Shown in pieces: positions 50,667 to 59,429 of a stretch of DNA of 64,000 bases; within the stretch, counting starts at the first letter, position 1; each line of letters begins with the position of its first letter. The position numbers were made by a program, and so were the translations under genes. The stretch spans positions 193,399 through 257,398 of the forward strand of contig NZ_KB890413.1 of assembly GCF_000373105.1 (NCBI RefSeq). Direction: 5' to 3'. The notes under the pieces are model-generated. The model saw only the letters and a list, made by a program, of their open reading frames with translations. It did not search any database and was not told the origin of the DNA. The stretch comes from Neolewinella persica DSM 23188. Its GTDB lineage: Bacteria; Bacteroidota; Bacteroidia; Chitinophagales; Saprospiraceae.

Positions 50667-51623
50667 TTAGAACCCCATCTCTACCACCTCAACACCTGTG
50701 AGGTCGAGTACAGACTTGTCCATTTTGTCTTCACCAATCTTGATTTCTTTGAAATTCATCCGAAAGGTTTTGTCTCCGTCAGTCGTTGTTGATTCAATGG
50801 GAAAACCTTTGTACCCTCCAGCCAGGGAAGCTGCATTGGGCCCACTTGCCTTTGAAGCACCGGCCATACCGGCAAAACTGCGGTAGATTTCCTGCGCGTC
50901 GAAGTTGAGGTCCTCGGTTACCCAAGACTCCGTAGTGGTACCTTCTTTGGTGTCCTTAACGATGATTTTTTCACAGTTGTAGCCATCTACTTGTTTGCGT
51001 TCGCCGGTAGCCTCAAAAGTGAAACGGCCATCTTCAATTTCTGCGGTGGTATTATCCAGTATTTTGCCCATGCGGGGCACCCGCATGCGGAAGGCGGAGG
51101 ATTTTCCGTTTTTGGTGGTGGTCACCATCGTCGTCTTACCGTCCTGGGTATTCAGAATCATCCGGGAGCTGGCGTCGTCCATATCTTCGGAAAACATATG
51201 CATGCCGAACTTATCGGACACTACGGCCATCTTAATGGTGGACTTATTTTCTTTACCGTTCCTTTTTACTTCGGTAACGTCCATCGTCAGACTGAAGGAA
51301 ACGGGATTGGTATAGGGCACCCATGGGTCAGCACTCATATCCGTTGTGTTACCGGACGGAGAAGTGGTGCCAGGACCACTATTTCCAGCAGGTACAGGGG
51401 CCTCGCTGGAACCAGTATTCTTCTTTTTTTTCTTTTTGAACAGATTACCTACTGCATTAAAGGCGTCATCGACGGCACTATCTACCTTCTGATCAACCCG
51501 GGAATTGGCCCGGTTTTCGGCCCGGTTTTTGGCGCGGGTGCCAGCACGTTCGGCAGTAGTCTGCGCAAATAAACTAAGGGTAAGAAAAAGGGCGGCAAGG
51601 GTAAGAAAGGAGCGAAATTTCAT
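50667..51623 (-). CDS. DUF4412 domain protein, exported
   Basis: 318 aa. Signal peptide FLTLAALFLTLSLFAQTTAE; a basic Arg/Asn region (RAKNRAENRANSRVDQ) and a Lys-run near residue 65; then the DUF4412 domain with VSDKFGMHMFSEDMDDASSR, MILNTQDGKTTMVTTT, YNCEKIIVKDTKEGTTTESW and NFKEIKIGEDKMDKS. The family is common in Bacteroidota and of unknown function. Start ATG at 51623; no close neighbours on this strand. Confidence 0.88.
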   Translation of the reverse strand: MKFRSFLTLAALFLTLSLFAQTTAERAGTRAKNRAENRANSRVDQKVDSAVDDAFNAVGNLFKKKKKKNTGSSEAPVPAGNSGPGTTSPSGNTTDMSADPWVPYTNPVSFSLTMDVTEVKRNGKENKSTIKMAVVSDKFGMHMFSEDMDDASSRMILNTQDGKTTMVTTTKNGKSSAFRMRVPRMGKILDNTTAEIEDGRFTFEATGERKQVDGYNCEKIIVKDTKEGTTTESWVTEDLNFDAQEIYRSFAGMAGASKASGPNAASLAGGYKGFPIESTTTDGDKTFRMNFKEIKIGEDKMDKSVLDLTGVEVVEMGF

Positions 51624-51816
51624 GTTATTGGAACTTAATTGTGAGCATTACACCAATTGGTGTTGAGTGGTTGGTTCATCTATTTATGCGGTAAAAAGAA
51701 TCAGCGTTACACTTCTCAAAAAAAAATCCGAACCTAAATCTAATCTCGTACGTCTGAACGTTATGCAGCACCGCTGCAACAGCCCCTGAACGTAAACAAA
51801 TAACCTCTCCGTAGAA

Positions 51817-51918
51817 ATGGAATTCCGCGAAAACTTCGGCCGTATAAGCTTCATTGCTTTTTTAATGCTCCTTTACATCAGCCTTTTTTTCCTTCCTCAA
51901 TTGAGTAAGCTGGTTTAG
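51817..51918 (+). CDS. Small single-span membrane protein (33 aa)
   Basis: ATG at 51817 reads MEFRENFGRISFIAFLMLLY then ISLFFLPQLSKLV and TAG. One hydrophobic helix with charged ends. Its stop overlaps the 3' end of the convergent rlmK-like gene by 4 bp. There is no recognised family; plausible real gene because of the clean helix and the otherwise empty 190-bp gap before it. Confidence 0.45.
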   Translation: MEFRENFGRISFIAFLMLLYISLFFLPQLSKLV

Positions 51919-52856
51919 GACATCCGCCAGCAGCGATGAAGGTTTCTCTTTCGGTGATCCGGTGGTAAAGTTTGCTTCGTGATGTCTTTAATCTCGGTAA
52001 CTCCCTTAATCAATTCCTCCTCCAGTTTGAATTTCCGGGCGTTGGTCAGAAAGTACACCTTTCCGCCTTCGTTCAACTTCGGCAGACAGTAATTGATCAG
52101 CTTAGGGTGATCTTGCTGCAAATCAAAAGGTTCGCGCATGCTCTTCGAGTTCGAAAAGGTCGGAGGTGTGATTACGATGATGTCGTACTTGAGCAGGTTC
52201 GGTTTTTTCAACCAGGGCATGATGTCCTCCCGGATAAACCGATGTCTATCGGTGGCTATTTCGTTGAGAACAAAGTTGCGTTCCCCCCATTCCAGATAGG
52301 TATTGGACATTTCGAGACTGTCGACGCGAAAAGCATCCGCAGCTGCGGCGTAGGTCCCAAGGGCGCAGGTGTAGGCAAAAAGATGAAGTACCCGCTTTCC
52401 TTTAGCTTCCCGGGCCACCATCATGCGGAGCTCCCGCTGGTCGCTGTAGAGTCCCGTATCAAGGTAATCAGTCAGGTTTACCACAAAGCCAAGACCGTTT
52501 TCCACCACGGTAAATTCCCGCTGGGCAATGGATAACTTTTCGTACTGGTTGGTCCCCGTTTGCCGCTTTCGAAGTTTGAAGAATACCTGATCTCTGCCTA
52601 CGCCAAGTACTTCGGTGATGATCTCCCGATAGGCGAGCTTCCGGTCCTGGTAATCGTCTTCCGTCCACTCCTCCCCTTTCCGGTGGTAAAGAGAAACGTA
52701 AACCTGGTCGGCGTAGCGGTCGAGGATGATGGGGAATTCGTCAAGGTCCGCATCATAAACACGGTACACTTCCAGTTCCTGACGGCGGGCCCATTTACCG
52801 TAGTGCTTCGCCATTTTACGAAGGCGGTTAGCGAAGGGGGCGTAATCTTTGGACAT
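51915..52856 (-). CDS. RlmK-like class I rRNA methyltransferase
   Basis: 313 aa, aligned by eye with the C-terminal (RlmK) half of E. coli RlmKL, the 23S rRNA m7G2069 methyltransferase: FANRLRKMAKHYGKWARRQE, YRVYDADLDEFPIILDRYAD, VNLTDYLDTGLYSDQRE, LHLFAYTCALGTYAAAADAF, and IVITPPTFSNSKSMREPFDL. The PPTFSNSK motif is catalytic-loop; the usual Asp before it (DPPTFSNSK) is Thr. The RlmL half is absent. Degenerate TATTGGTC units lie just upstream of its ATG. Confidence 0.88.
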   Translation of the reverse strand: MSKDYAPFANRLRKMAKHYGKWARRQELEVYRVYDADLDEFPIILDRYADQVYVSLYHRKGEEWTEDDYQDRKLAYREIITEVLGVGRDQVFFKLRKRQTGTNQYEKLSIAQREFTVVENGLGFVVNLTDYLDTGLYSDQRELRMMVAREAKGKRVLHLFAYTCALGTYAAAADAFRVDSLEMSNTYLEWGERNFVLNEIATDRHRFIREDIMPWLKKPNLLKYDIIVITPPTFSNSKSMREPFDLQQDHPKLINYCLPKLNEGGKVYFLTNARKFKLEEELIKGVTEIKDITKQTLPPDHRKRNLHRCWRMS

Positions 52857-52861
52857 GGGGG

Positions 52862-52890
52862 TTGGTCTATTGGTCTGTTGGAGCTATTGG
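52862..52890. repeat. Degenerate TATTGGTC units upstream of the rlmK-like gene
   Basis: TTGGTCTA TTGGTCTG TTGGAGCTATTGGTAA, about three and a half diverged copies of the unit at 5897-5936, again placed directly upstream of a minus-strand start codon (52856). Confidence 0.6.
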
Positions 52891-52944
52891 TAACCGGCAC
52901 ACTGGGGTAAAGTTAGACCACATTACGAAAGAGGTGCCTATTCA

Positions 52945-52964
52945 GGCGGGGCCGCAGGTGCAAA
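52945..52964 (-). repeat. Element A single copy (A19)
   Basis: GGCGGGGCCGCAGGTGCAAA on the plus strand, in the gap between rlmK-like and tetR genes. Confidence 0.8.
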
Positions 52965-53037
52965 AGGAGTTTAAAGCGCAGGCAAAGTACGGCCCTTACA
53001 TCCGATCACACTTGTTGCAATAGCTTCAGCGGATCAA

Positions 53038-53631
53038 TTACGTCCAAGGCAGACCTTCCACACCGCGCACTACTGCCTTCACCAATGTCGCCCGTTCAAT
53101 ATTAGTTTGTACCACTACCTGCAGGCCGTTATAGCAGACAAACAGGTAATTGGCAAGCTCTGCCGGGTCAGCCTGTTCCTCCAACTTCCCCTGCTCCTGC
53201 GCCCGCGCCAAAGCAGCCTTCATAATGGCAACAAACTGCTCCCGGCTTTCTGCTGCAAAACTTAGTGCTTCCGCACAGGAATTGGCCATCTCGGTCGTTG
53301 CATTGACCACGTAGCACCCCCTGGCCTGCGCTTTACAATCCGGATGCGACTGCCGGGCCGTTGCCGTAAACAAGTCGATCAGGGCCTGCCGAAGGTCTTC
53401 GGCTGCACCCAGTGTTTTCTCCAGGCGCGTCATATTCTCATCCCGGTACGCCGCCAATGTCCGGTCATAAAGCTCCCGTTTTCCACCAAAAAACATATAG
53501 ATGCTGCTGCGGCTGATGCCAAGATGCTCCTCCAGGTCACGAATAGACGTAGCGGTGTAGCCCCGTTCCCAAAACAGGTCGCGGGCTTTTTCCAGCACTA
53601 CTTGTTCGTCAAATTCCTTCGTTCTGGCCAT
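53038..53631 (-). CDS. TetR/AcrR family repressor
   Basis: 197 aa. HTH: LFWERGYTATSIRDLEEHLG followed by ISRSSIYMFFGGKRELYDRT. The C-terminal ligand domain resembles TetR_C subgroups with CxxQARGCYVVN. It lies downstream of the SDR gene on the same strand, 87 bp apart; the double palindrome before that gene (54505-54542) is its likely operator, so the pair would be autoregulated. Confidence 0.93.
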   Translation of the reverse strand: MARTKEFDEQVVLEKARDLFWERGYTATSIRDLEEHLGISRSSIYMFFGGKRELYDRTLAAYRDENMTRLEKTLGAAEDLRQALIDLFTATARQSHPDCKAQARGCYVVNATTEMANSCAEALSFAAESREQFVAIMKAALARAQEQGKLEEQADPAELANYLFVCYNGLQVVVQTNIERATLVKAVVRGVEGLPWT

Positions 53632-53717
53632 GTTAAACGGATGGATGAATAAAATAGAAAGGGGCCGACTACTTACTGCGAAGGTAAGGCCGGCCCCTTG
53701 GATTTTATCTGTAGTGG

Positions 53718-54470
53718 TTACAGCGTAGCCATGCCACCATCAATTTCCACTTCAGTGCCGGTCATAAAAGTGCTACCAGAGCCAGCTAGGAAAGCGACGT
53801 AACTGCCAATTTCCTCGGCCTTGCCAAAGCGACGCATCGGCACCTGGTTCGTAATGTACTCCCCCATTTCCGCCTGTTGCTTTTCGTCCATGCCGGTGGC
53901 GCCAAAAAAGCCCGTATCGATCGGACCGGGGCTAACGACGTTGACCCGTATCCCTTTACCGACCAATTCGGCCGCCATGATTTTCCCTAGCGTTTTCACC
54001 GCTCCCTTGGTTGCCGCATAGACGCTAAAGTTGGCAAAGCCCAGTTGGTTGGCAATGCTGGAATTAAGGACGATACTGGCCCCCTCGTTCAGATAGGGCA
54101 GTGCCGCCTGCACGGTGAATATTACCCCTTTCACGTTCACATTGAACTGTTTGTCGAAGTTCTCCTCCGTAATGTGGCCCAGGGGAGCAGGCTCTCCGAA
54201 GCCAGCGTTGGCGAAAATTACGTCGATACGGCCATAGTCTTTCCCGACCTGCTCCACAAATGCGTTGGTTTCAGGCACACTACCGGCGTCAGCGACGTAC
54301 ACTTTGTCAAAGACGTCATCGTAGTTGTCCCGAAAATCCTGGGCCCGTTTTTCATTTCTTCCCGCCGTCACGACGGTAGCCCCTGCGGCTTTAAGTGCTC
54401 TGGCCGAAGCCAATCCGATGCCGTTGCCGCCACCGGTTACTAATGCTATTTTTCCTGTAAGATCAGCCAT
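53718..54470 (-). CDS. Short-chain dehydrogenase/reductase
   Basis: 250 aa classical SDR: NAD(P) loop LVTGGGNGIGLASARALKAA, NAG motif FANAGFGE, catalytic Ser in IVLNSSIANQ and YxxxK as VYAATKGA, then SPGPIDTGF and a C-terminal TGTEVEIDGGM. Substrate unknown. It is first in the SDR-tetR unit behind a TetR-type double operator, so probably induced by a small molecule it or the regulator recognises. Confidence 0.95.
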   Translation of the reverse strand: MADLTGKIALVTGGGNGIGLASARALKAAGATVVTAGRNEKRAQDFRDNYDDVFDKVYVADAGSVPETNAFVEQVGKDYGRIDVIFANAGFGEPAPLGHITEENFDKQFNVNVKGVIFTVQAALPYLNEGASIVLNSSIANQLGFANFSVYAATKGAVKTLGKIMAAELVGKGIRVNVVSPGPIDTGFFGATGMDEKQQAEMGEYITNQVPMRRFGKAEEIGSYVAFLAGSGSTFMTGTEVEIDGGMATL

Positions 54471-54504
54471 TTATTTGCTGGATTTAAAAGTGAATAATTA
54501 AATT

Positions 54505-54542
54505 GTAACGATCGTTACGAATAATAAAATAACGATCGTTAC
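54505..54542. promoter_or_regulatory. Double TetR-type operator
   Basis: GTAACGATCGTTAC (54505-54518) and TAACGATCGTTA (54530-54541), both perfect palindromes with centres 24 bp apart, 35 to 72 bp upstream of the SDR ATG. Confidence 0.85.
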
Positions 54543-54564
54543 AAAATTAAGTTCACTGCCTCGC

Positions 54565-54602
54565 AAAAAAAATGCGTGCCGAAATATTCCGGCACGCATT
54601 TT
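54565..54602. terminator. Bidirectional terminator after the DEAD-box gene
   Basis: 11-bp stem AATGCGTGCCG / CGGCACGCATT with A-run and T-run flanks; 19 bp from the helicase stop. Confidence 0.9.
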
Positions 54603-54620
54603 GTCTCTTAGTGAATAAAT

Positions 54621-56132
54621 CTATTCTGGCTTCGGTCCGCCATCTGATCCACCTGAAGGTTTCGGCCCCCGACCACGGCCCCGACCTCGTTGTTTACGTT
54701 TCGGATCGCGTGGCCCTTCATTTCGGGTGCGTTCGCCCCGTGGCTGCTCATTGCCACCTTCTTTTTTCTCGCCGGTTCTGTTTTCGCCACTTTCAGCACG
54801 GGGCTTTTCCTTCCGGCCTCCGCCGCCCGAACGGTTACTGCCTCCTCGGCCACGACTACCGCCACCACCGCCAGAACGACGATCTCCGCCGCGTCCGCCA
54901 CCACGGCGATTTCCACCACGGCCACGATCCCGGTCTCCACCACGATCATCCTTGAGGTGACCTGGCACCTCCAGCCGCTCAACTTTCATTTCCATCAGCT
55001 CCTCGATGGCTTTGAAGCGCCGGCGATCATCCCCGCTGATCAGGGTGATGGCTTCTCCTTCGGCCGCTGCGCGGGCCGTACGGCCAATCCGGTGGACATA
55101 ATCTTCCGCATCGCCCGGCACATCAAAGTTGATGACCAGGTCAATGCCGTTAATGTGAATACCGCGACTCAAAACGTCGGTGGCCACCACTACCTGAATT
55201 GCTCCGGAGCGAAATTCGCGCAGGCGTTCTTCCCGTTCATCCTGCTCCAGGTCGGAGGAAACGTCTTTAACTTTTGGGTTCTTACGCGCCAGTCGGCGGG
55301 TGAGGTCGCGTACGGTTTTCTTGCGGCCACAGAAGATGAGGATACGATCCATCGTCTTCGTTTTCTCTTTCAGGATTTCTTCGATCAGCGCGATCTTGGC
55401 CCAATCCGCCACATCATAGGCCTTCTGCTTAATTTTCTCAGCGGGCTTGGAAATGGCAATGCTGATTTCGACGGGATTCTTGAGAATGTCCCGGCTGAAT
55501 TTCCGGATCTTACTCGGCATGGTGGCTGAATAGAACAAAATCTGGAGCTTCTCTTTCGGCAACATGTCGATGATTTTGAGCATGTCGCTGACGAAGCCCA
55601 TATCCAGCATCCGGTCGGCCTCGTCGAGGACAAGGTGACGGACCTCACTCAGGTCGGTGTACCCCATATCCAGGTGGGCCATAAGGCGGCCGGGGGTGGC
55701 CACCACGATGGGCGCACCGGTTTTCAGGGCTTTCTGCTCTTGGGCCATGCTGTGGCCGTCGCGACCACCGTAGATAGCGATGGAGCTGATCTTAGAGTAA
55801 AAGCTAAAGGCTTCCAGCTGCTGATCGACCTGCATGGCCAGTTCCCTGGTGGGTTCCAGAATGATGGTATCCACCTTTGTGGCCGGGGTATCACTCAGGT
55901 GCGTGAGGATAGGTAGCAAAAAAGCCGCCGTTTTGCCGGTACCCGTCTGTGCTACGGCCAGTACGTCCCTGCCCTCGAGGGAAGGGGTAATGGCCTGGGC
56001 CTGAATGGGGGTACATTTTTCGAAGCCCATTGCATCAAGGGCATCAAGGACATCATCGGAGATGTCTAATTCGTCAAAGTAGACGATTTCTTCCTCCTGT
56101 TCTTCGGGGGCGTTGTCTGGGGTAGCGTCCAT
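54621..56132 (-). CDS. DEAD-box RNA helicase with RGG-rich tail
   Basis: 503 aa from ATG 56132 (MDATPDNAPEEQ); an ATG at 56165 adds 11 residues. Q motif GFEKCTPIQAQA, Walker A AVAQTGTGKTAAF, LDEADRMLDMG, SATMPSK, RGIHINGIDLVINFD and HRIGRTARA. The last ~130 residues are Arg/Gly-rich (RGRGGNRRGGGRGGDRRSGG) then Glu/Lys-rich, as in CsdA/RhlE proteins that bind RNA. Cytosolic RNA remodelling. The start region holds an acidic segment (EEQEEEIVYFDE). Confidence 0.95.
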   Translation of the reverse strand: MDATPDNAPEEQEEEIVYFDELDISDDVLDALDAMGFEKCTPIQAQAITPSLEGRDVLAVAQTGTGKTAAFLLPILTHLSDTPATKVDTIILEPTRELAMQVDQQLEAFSFYSKISSIAIYGGRDGHSMAQEQKALKTGAPIVVATPGRLMAHLDMGYTDLSEVRHLVLDEADRMLDMGFVSDMLKIIDMLPKEKLQILFYSATMPSKIRKFSRDILKNPVEISIAISKPAEKIKQKAYDVADWAKIALIEEILKEKTKTMDRILIFCGRKKTVRDLTRRLARKNPKVKDVSSDLEQDEREERLREFRSGAIQVVVATDVLSRGIHINGIDLVINFDVPGDAEDYVHRIGRTARAAAEGEAITLISGDDRRRFKAIEELMEMKVERLEVPGHLKDDRGGDRDRGRGGNRRGGGRGGDRRSGGGGGSRGRGGSNRSGGGGRKEKPRAESGENRTGEKKEGGNEQPRGERTRNEGPRDPKRKQRGRGRGRGPKPSGGSDGGPKPE

Positions 56133-56281
56133 TATATTAGTGGCTTGTTCTTGGGGGATGAGCAAGCCGTATTCTCCCTGGCCCGCGTGCTAAATTTATT
56201 AGGGTAGCCGGCATTCCGGCGGTGCAAAGGTACAGAAAAGAAGAATGGGTTGTTTTGTGAAGATTGGATGCCACAATTTTG

Positions 56282-56302
56282 AGCGCAGCCGCGGGTGCAA
56301 AG
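56282..56302 (-). repeat. Element A single copy (A20)
   Basis: AGCGCAGCCGCGGGTGCAAA on the plus strand, adjacent to a family B palindrome. It is diverged in the core. Confidence 0.6.
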
Positions 56303-56314
56303 TGAATGGTTGAT

Positions 56315-56430
56315 TAATTGAATGAAAGAATGGCTGCCGCAAGTACCGTTCGCATCGCTACGCTCGCTCACCTTGACGAACAAGCGTACCGCAGTGAGTA
56401 GTTACAGCGGCAGCCATTCACTCCTTCACT
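56315..56430. repeat. Family B repeat B1 (palindromic)
   Basis: Left arm GAATGAAAGAATGGCTGCCG (56320-56339) and right arm GCGGCAGCCATTCACTCCTTC (56407-56427) are inverted copies; between them CGAACAAGCGTACCGCAGTG relates to the ACTCACTGCGCTCCGCTTGT words of B3-B5. It is bounded by element A20 and A21. Confidence 0.65.
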
Positions 56431-56434
56431 TTTT

Positions 56435-56453
56435 GGCGAGGTCCCAGGTGCAT
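56435..56453 (-). repeat. Element A single copy (A21)
   Basis: GGCGAGGTCCCAGGTGCAT on the plus strand, with a TTGCTTCTTTTACC arm on the minus strand reaching 56480. It is next to B1, 52 bp from the GNAT stop. Confidence 0.65.
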
Positions 56454-56504
56454 AGTAAGGGTAAAAGAAGCAAGGGACGAAGAGCAGCAAAAAAGCTATT
56501 GGCC

Positions 56505-56981
56505 TCAAAACACCACTTCGTACTTCCGATCCATCAACGGTTTTCCAAACGCAGAAGAAGGCCGTTCCTCCACCAAACGGTACCCGAAAGACTCATAGAG
56601 CCGGACCGCGATCTCCTGATCGTCGGTCGTCCAGAGGTAAGAACTCAGGTAACCCTTTTCCCGGGTAAAGGCCATAAAAAGGTGCAGTAATTTCCGCCCT
56701 AATCCTTTACCCTGAAATTTGGGTAAGATGAGAAAATAACGCAACTGTGCTGCCCGACCCCGATCATGTAATACCAGGCTGGCCTGGCGTTCGCCGGCGT
56801 CGTCCTCTATGATCCAAATACGGCTGCGCTTAGGATCATAAGCCTCGTAGAATTCTACCGCACTCTTCGCCACAACATATTCGAATTTCTCGGTGTAGCC
56901 AAGTTCACGATGATAGTACTCGGCATGAGCAGAGATAATAAAGCTTAAATCTCCGGGGAGAAGCGTGGTACGAATTTTCAT
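56505..56981 (-). CDS. GNAT family acetyltransferase
   Basis: 158 aa with the acetyl-CoA loop LPKFQGKGLGRKLLHLFMAF after RYFLILP and the end of the fold in IAVRLYESFGYRLVEERPS. N-terminal LPGDLSFIISAHAEYYHREL is the usual start of the MarR-associated GNAT subgroup. Substrate unknown. It stands alone among repeats. Confidence 0.9.
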   Translation of the reverse strand: MKIRTTLLPGDLSFIISAHAEYYHRELGYTEKFEYVVAKSAVEFYEAYDPKRSRIWIIEDDAGERQASLVLHDRGRAAQLRYFLILPKFQGKGLGRKLLHLFMAFTREKGYLSSYLWTTDDQEIAVRLYESFGYRLVEERPSSAFGKPLMDRKYEVVF

Positions 56982-57063
56982 AGCAGGTTTTCAGGTTGCA
57001 GGTTACCACAGGCAATTTAGTCAAGTTTTTCCAGCATTATTTCAGAAAGTTCATCATAACGGA

Positions 57064-57161
57064 CGGAGCAAGCTGCGATGTGCGGTAGTCAGTCAAAAAT
57101 CGAGCATCGCCTTTCGAGAATCGAGAATCCTACCAGCGGAGCAAGCTGCGATGTGCGGTAG
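57064..57161. repeat. 25-bp direct repeat
   Basis: CGGAGCAAGCTGCGATGTGC plus GGTAG occurs exactly at 57064-57088 and 57137-57161, 73 bp apart, with CGAGAATCGAGAATCC between. The TGCGGTAGCTGC words resemble the GCAGCTA/TAGCTGC words of family B. Confidence 0.8.
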
Positions 57162-57245
57162 CTGCAACCTGCAACGCGCCGAAGGCGCACTGCAACAAGG
57201 AGCGAAGCGACTGACGGCAACAGCGCGCGAACGAAGTGAGCACTG

Positions 57246-58442
57246 ATGCGTTATCTCCCCATGTCTCAACGCGCCAACTTCTTATCCCACGTAGCCCAAA
57301 CCAGCCCCGCTCCTATGGGGTTAGAGATTGCCGGAGGTCAGGGCATTTACCTGCAAACTACCGATGGCAAACGCTACCTCGACCTCATTGCCGGCATTGG
57401 CGTTAGTGCATTAGGCCACAACCACCCTGCCGTAGTAAAGGCCGTGCAAAAGCAGGCTGGCACCTATATGCATACGCTGGTGTACGGAGAGTTCGTGCTG
57501 GCTCCACAAGCCGAACTAGCGGCCTTATTGACCGATCAACTGCCTGATGGACTAAATAATGTTTACTTCGTCAACTCTGGCGCGGAGGCGACGGAAGGTG
57601 CCATGAAGCTGGCCAAGCGCGCCACCGGGCGTGCCGAGATCATCAGCGCGAAGCGCTCTTACCATGGCAGCACCCAGGGCGCGGCCAGTTTGCAATGGCC
57701 TAAAGATTTCACCCAGGCCTTCCATCCCCTGCTACCCGGCATTACGCACCTGGACTTCAACTGCGACTACTGCCTGAACAGAATCACCGAACGTACTGCT
57801 GCGGTCATCCTCGAAACGGTGCAGGCCGAGTGGGGCATCCGGAAACCCCGGCCGGAGTGGTTACGGGCCGTACGCAAACGTTGTGACGATGTAGGCGCGT
57901 TGCTTATCCTCGATGAGATCCAGGCCGGAATGGGAAGAACGGGGACACTCTTCGCCTTCGAGCAGTACGGTGTTGTTCCCGATATCCTGTTGTTGGCCAA
58001 AGGCTTTGGAGGTGGCATGCCGTTGGGCGCCTTCGTCGCCCGCAAAAGCATCATGGACCTGTTTACCATCGACCCCGTCCTGGGCCACATCACTACCTTC
58101 GGCGGGCATCCGGTCAGCTGTGCCGCCGGCCTGGCGTCCCTGCAAACCCTGCTGGCCGAACCCCAGCTAATCGCTTCCGTGAAGCAAAAAGAAGCCTTAT
58201 TCCACGAGCTGCTGGTGCATCCTAAAATTCGCCATATACGCTCCGCCGGCCTTTGGATGGCAGTCGAACTGGACGACTTCGATCAGGTAAGGGACGTAAT
58301 CGCCGGATGCCTTGAGCGTGGGCTCATCACCGACTGGTTCCTTTGGAACGAGCGGAGCCTTAGGATTGCGCCACCGCTGATTATTTCGGAGGAGGAGATT
58401 CGGGAGGCTTGTGGGATTATTCTTGCTGCGTTGAGTGAATAA
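57246..58442 (+). CDS. Class III aminotransferase (ArgD/ornithine-type)
   Basis: 398 aa. PLP fold-type I class III: GVSALGHNHPAVVKAV, YFVNSGAEATEGAMKLAKRA, AVILETVQAEWG, ILDEIQAGMGRTG and the PLP lysine in LLAKGFGGGMPLGAF. Could be acetylornithine or aminobutyrate transaminase; not resolved. The alternative start is 57261 (MSQRANF). The first bases ATGCGTTATCTCCCCATG echo the element-A-coded starts ATGCGTTACCTCCCC at 46965. Confidence 0.9.
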   Translation: MRYLPMSQRANFLSHVAQTSPAPMGLEIAGGQGIYLQTTDGKRYLDLIAGIGVSALGHNHPAVVKAVQKQAGTYMHTLVYGEFVLAPQAELAALLTDQLPDGLNNVYFVNSGAEATEGAMKLAKRATGRAEIISAKRSYHGSTQGAASLQWPKDFTQAFHPLLPGITHLDFNCDYCLNRITERTAAVILETVQAEWGIRKPRPEWLRAVRKRCDDVGALLILDEIQAGMGRTGTLFAFEQYGVVPDILLLAKGFGGGMPLGAFVARKSIMDLFTIDPVLGHITTFGGHPVSCAAGLASLQTLLAEPQLIASVKQKEALFHELLVHPKIRHIRSAGLWMAVELDDFDQVRDVIAGCLERGLITDWFLWNERSLRIAPPLIISEEEIREACGIILAALSE

Positions 58443-58585
58443 TTGAAGGAGGGAATAACTGAATAGCTACCGCAATTACCACTCACTGCGCTCCGCTTGT
58501 TCGCCATGGTAAGTAAGAGAATAATTGAAGGAGAGAATAATGGAATAGCTGCTGCAGCGACCACTCACTGCGCTTGCTCGCCATG
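58440..58585. repeat. Family B repeats B3 and B4 in tandem
   Basis: Two direct copies of about 70 bp: GAATAACTGAATAGCTACCG with CACTCACTGCGCTCCGCTTG TTCGCCATGG, and GAATAATGGAATAGCTGCTG with CACTCACTGCGCTTGCTCGC CATGG. They directly follow the aminotransferase stop. Confidence 0.75.
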
Positions 58586-58607
58586 GGAAATTGGTTCTCC
58601 GCGACCA

Positions 58608-58634
58608 GTCGGACGGACGGTCCGGCCGTCCGAC
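58608..58634. terminator. Hairpin in the aminotransferase/lipoprotein gap
   Basis: GTCGGACGG / CCGTCCGAC with a 9-nt loop, then AAATTCTTTTGACC. Convergent genes lie on both sides. Confidence 0.5.
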
Positions 58635-58736
58635 AAATTCTTTTGACCTGGCGAAGCCGGACAAAAGTTTGTCTGCCGGCTATTATGATAAGTCACAACA
58701 ATTGGCAGGATTTAAAAGTGCCAGGCAACCAGTCGA

Positions 58737-59360
58737 TTATAAGCCCTGGTGCATTCCCGCAAACTGTTCCTTGGTCGGCCGATCGTGCAGTTCAATTAAT
58801 TTGATGTGAAAAGCTCGATGGGGAACCCCAAAAACTTCACCTGAAACACGTACCCAGGCCATTTCAGTTTGGTCCCCGGATATTCCTTGCATTTCCCAGG
58901 TTGCGTCTAAGCGATCGACATTACTATCGAGGACCAAGCGTGGGTGTTTATAGTTGTAATGCAGGTACCAAACGCCGGAGTGGGTTTGCCTACCCCAATG
59001 ACCACCAAAAAAGGTTCCGTTGTCAAAGCACTGAATCCACTGGCCAGTACCAGCGATTTTTTGACCCCGGCTGCCCGAGTGGTCGGCATAACTTTCAATT
59101 ACCCAGTAGCTTTTGGTGAGCAATTGGGCGCGTAATTTCTCCATTGGGGGAGGTAGCCTTTGCCCGATTTCGCCAAACTCTGTAGCGTCGTTATTGATTT
59201 CTTCAGCGGGAGGAATCTGATGGATGTACAGGGGTACGTAGCTGGCGGTATCCTGGTCGGGGCTGGCGACAAAGGAGGCCGTTGATTCTGCGGCTGGAGC
59301 TGGCTTGGCGCAGTGGGTCAGTAATGTGATGGCCACCAAGGCGAAAAGTGAGCATTTCAT
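58737..59360 (-). CDS. Hypothetical lipoprotein, paralogue 1
   Basis: 207 aa. Signal LFALVAITLLTHCAKPAP with lipobox Cys near 17. Then SPDQDTASYVPLYIHQIPPA, TKSYWVIESYADHSGSRGQK and DLKVRTFFGGHWG-like FDNGTFFGGHWGRQTHSGVW. The same blocks, in the same order, occur in the gene at 60279, so these are tandem paralogues. No known family. Start ATG at 59360. Confidence 0.8.
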   Translation of the reverse strand: MKCSLFALVAITLLTHCAKPAPAAESTASFVASPDQDTASYVPLYIHQIPPAEEINNDATEFGEIGQRLPPPMEKLRAQLLTKSYWVIESYADHSGSRGQKIAGTGQWIQCFDNGTFFGGHWGRQTHSGVWYLHYNYKHPRLVLDSNVDRLDATWEMQGISGDQTEMAWVRVSGEVFGVPHRAFHIKLIELHDRPTKEQFAGMHQGL

Positions 59361-59429
59361 GCTAATGGGTTTATGGCAATTTCATTCAAATGCACAAGGT
59401 ATATTAAGACGAAGAGCGTTTTTCCGTTC

